Assembly: GCF_000333895.2 (NCBI RefSeq)
Contig: NZ_ANFM02000037.1
Coordinates: 1-35,695, forward strand
DNA length: 35,695 nt
From: Grimontia indica
GTDB taxonomy: Bacteria > Pseudomonadota > Gammaproteobacteria > Enterobacterales > Vibrionaceae
Reading direction: 5' to 3'
The position numbers and the translations under genes are program-made. The notes under the pieces are model-generated. The model made no database searches. It had not been told where the DNA came from and saw only the letters and a program-made list of their open reading frames with translations. Below, one piece after another: positions 35,684 to 35,695 of this stretch (within the stretch, counting starts at the first letter, position 1; every line of letters begins with the position of its first letter).

Positions 35684-35695
35684 ACGAGTTATTCT

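Overview
The window looks like chromosomal DNA of a gammaproteobacterium of the Vibrionaceae (Vibrio, Photobacterium, Grimontia or Enterovibrio type; I cannot fix the genus). The reasons are the sequence style of the housekeeping genes (ackA-pta next to yfbV, speA-speB, ycaO/pflB/pflA, rlmA, yfbU), a DUF3360 permease, a homologue of the Vibrio chitooligosaccharide-binding protein, ERIC-type repeats and a tandem tRNA-Tyr array. Most of the sequence is ordinary core genome. The unusual material lies mainly in leaders, intergenic repeats and a few accessory genes.

Layout. 1-880: 3' part of a phosphorelay gene with a Glu-Pro repeat and an HPt domain. 954-4457 (minus): ackA-pta. 4458-5066: long intergenic region with two overlapping FNR-like boxes, then yfbV. 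5571-8068 (minus): a secreted trypsin-like protease translationally coupled to a membrane-anchored partner; a perfect 12-bp hairpin covers the protease Shine-Dalgarno. 8281-11471: ChaN-like lipoprotein, SDR dehydrogenase, rlmA and a small AT-rich exported protein. 11586-14782 (minus): speB, speA and an Arg-rich leader ORF candidate. 15142-16995: yfbU, a CbiM-like membrane protein and a GtrA-like protein.

17027-25816 (minus): a pyruvate formate-lyase region in the order ycaO, DUF3360 permease, pflB, REC-EAL phosphodiesterase, pflA. In Escherichia coli the order is ycaO-focA-pflB-pflA, so the DUF3360 permease sits in the focA position. A 280-bp nested palindromic repeat lies between pflA and the REC-EAL gene. 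25979-28851: exported TPR protein and a solitary oligosaccharide/oligopeptide-type binding protein. 29225-32690: HisP/ArgT/HisQ/HisM-type basic amino-acid ABC transporter, interrupted by a 126-bp ERIC element, a smaller ERIC-arm hairpin and a terminator-like stem between the binding protein and the permeases. 32845-35400: xthA, a small lipoprotein and the glutathionyl-hydroquinone reductase yqjG. 35449-35695: two identical tRNA-Tyr genes on a 150-bp repeat.

How the genes relate. AckA-Pta and PflB-PflA together form the anaerobic pyruvate to acetyl-CoA to acetate plus formate route, and FNR-like boxes near yfbV/ackA and upstream of the DUF3360 gene fit oxygen control. SpeA-SpeB convert arginine to putrescine via agmatine, and the ABC transporter probably imports basic amino acids. 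No CRISPR array, prophage, integron or complete insertion sequence was seen. The most notable candidates for undescribed biology are the SD-masking hairpin on the protease mRNA, the leader ORF with clustered rare Arg codons ahead of arginine decarboxylase, the focA replacement, and the paired ERIC-related repeats.
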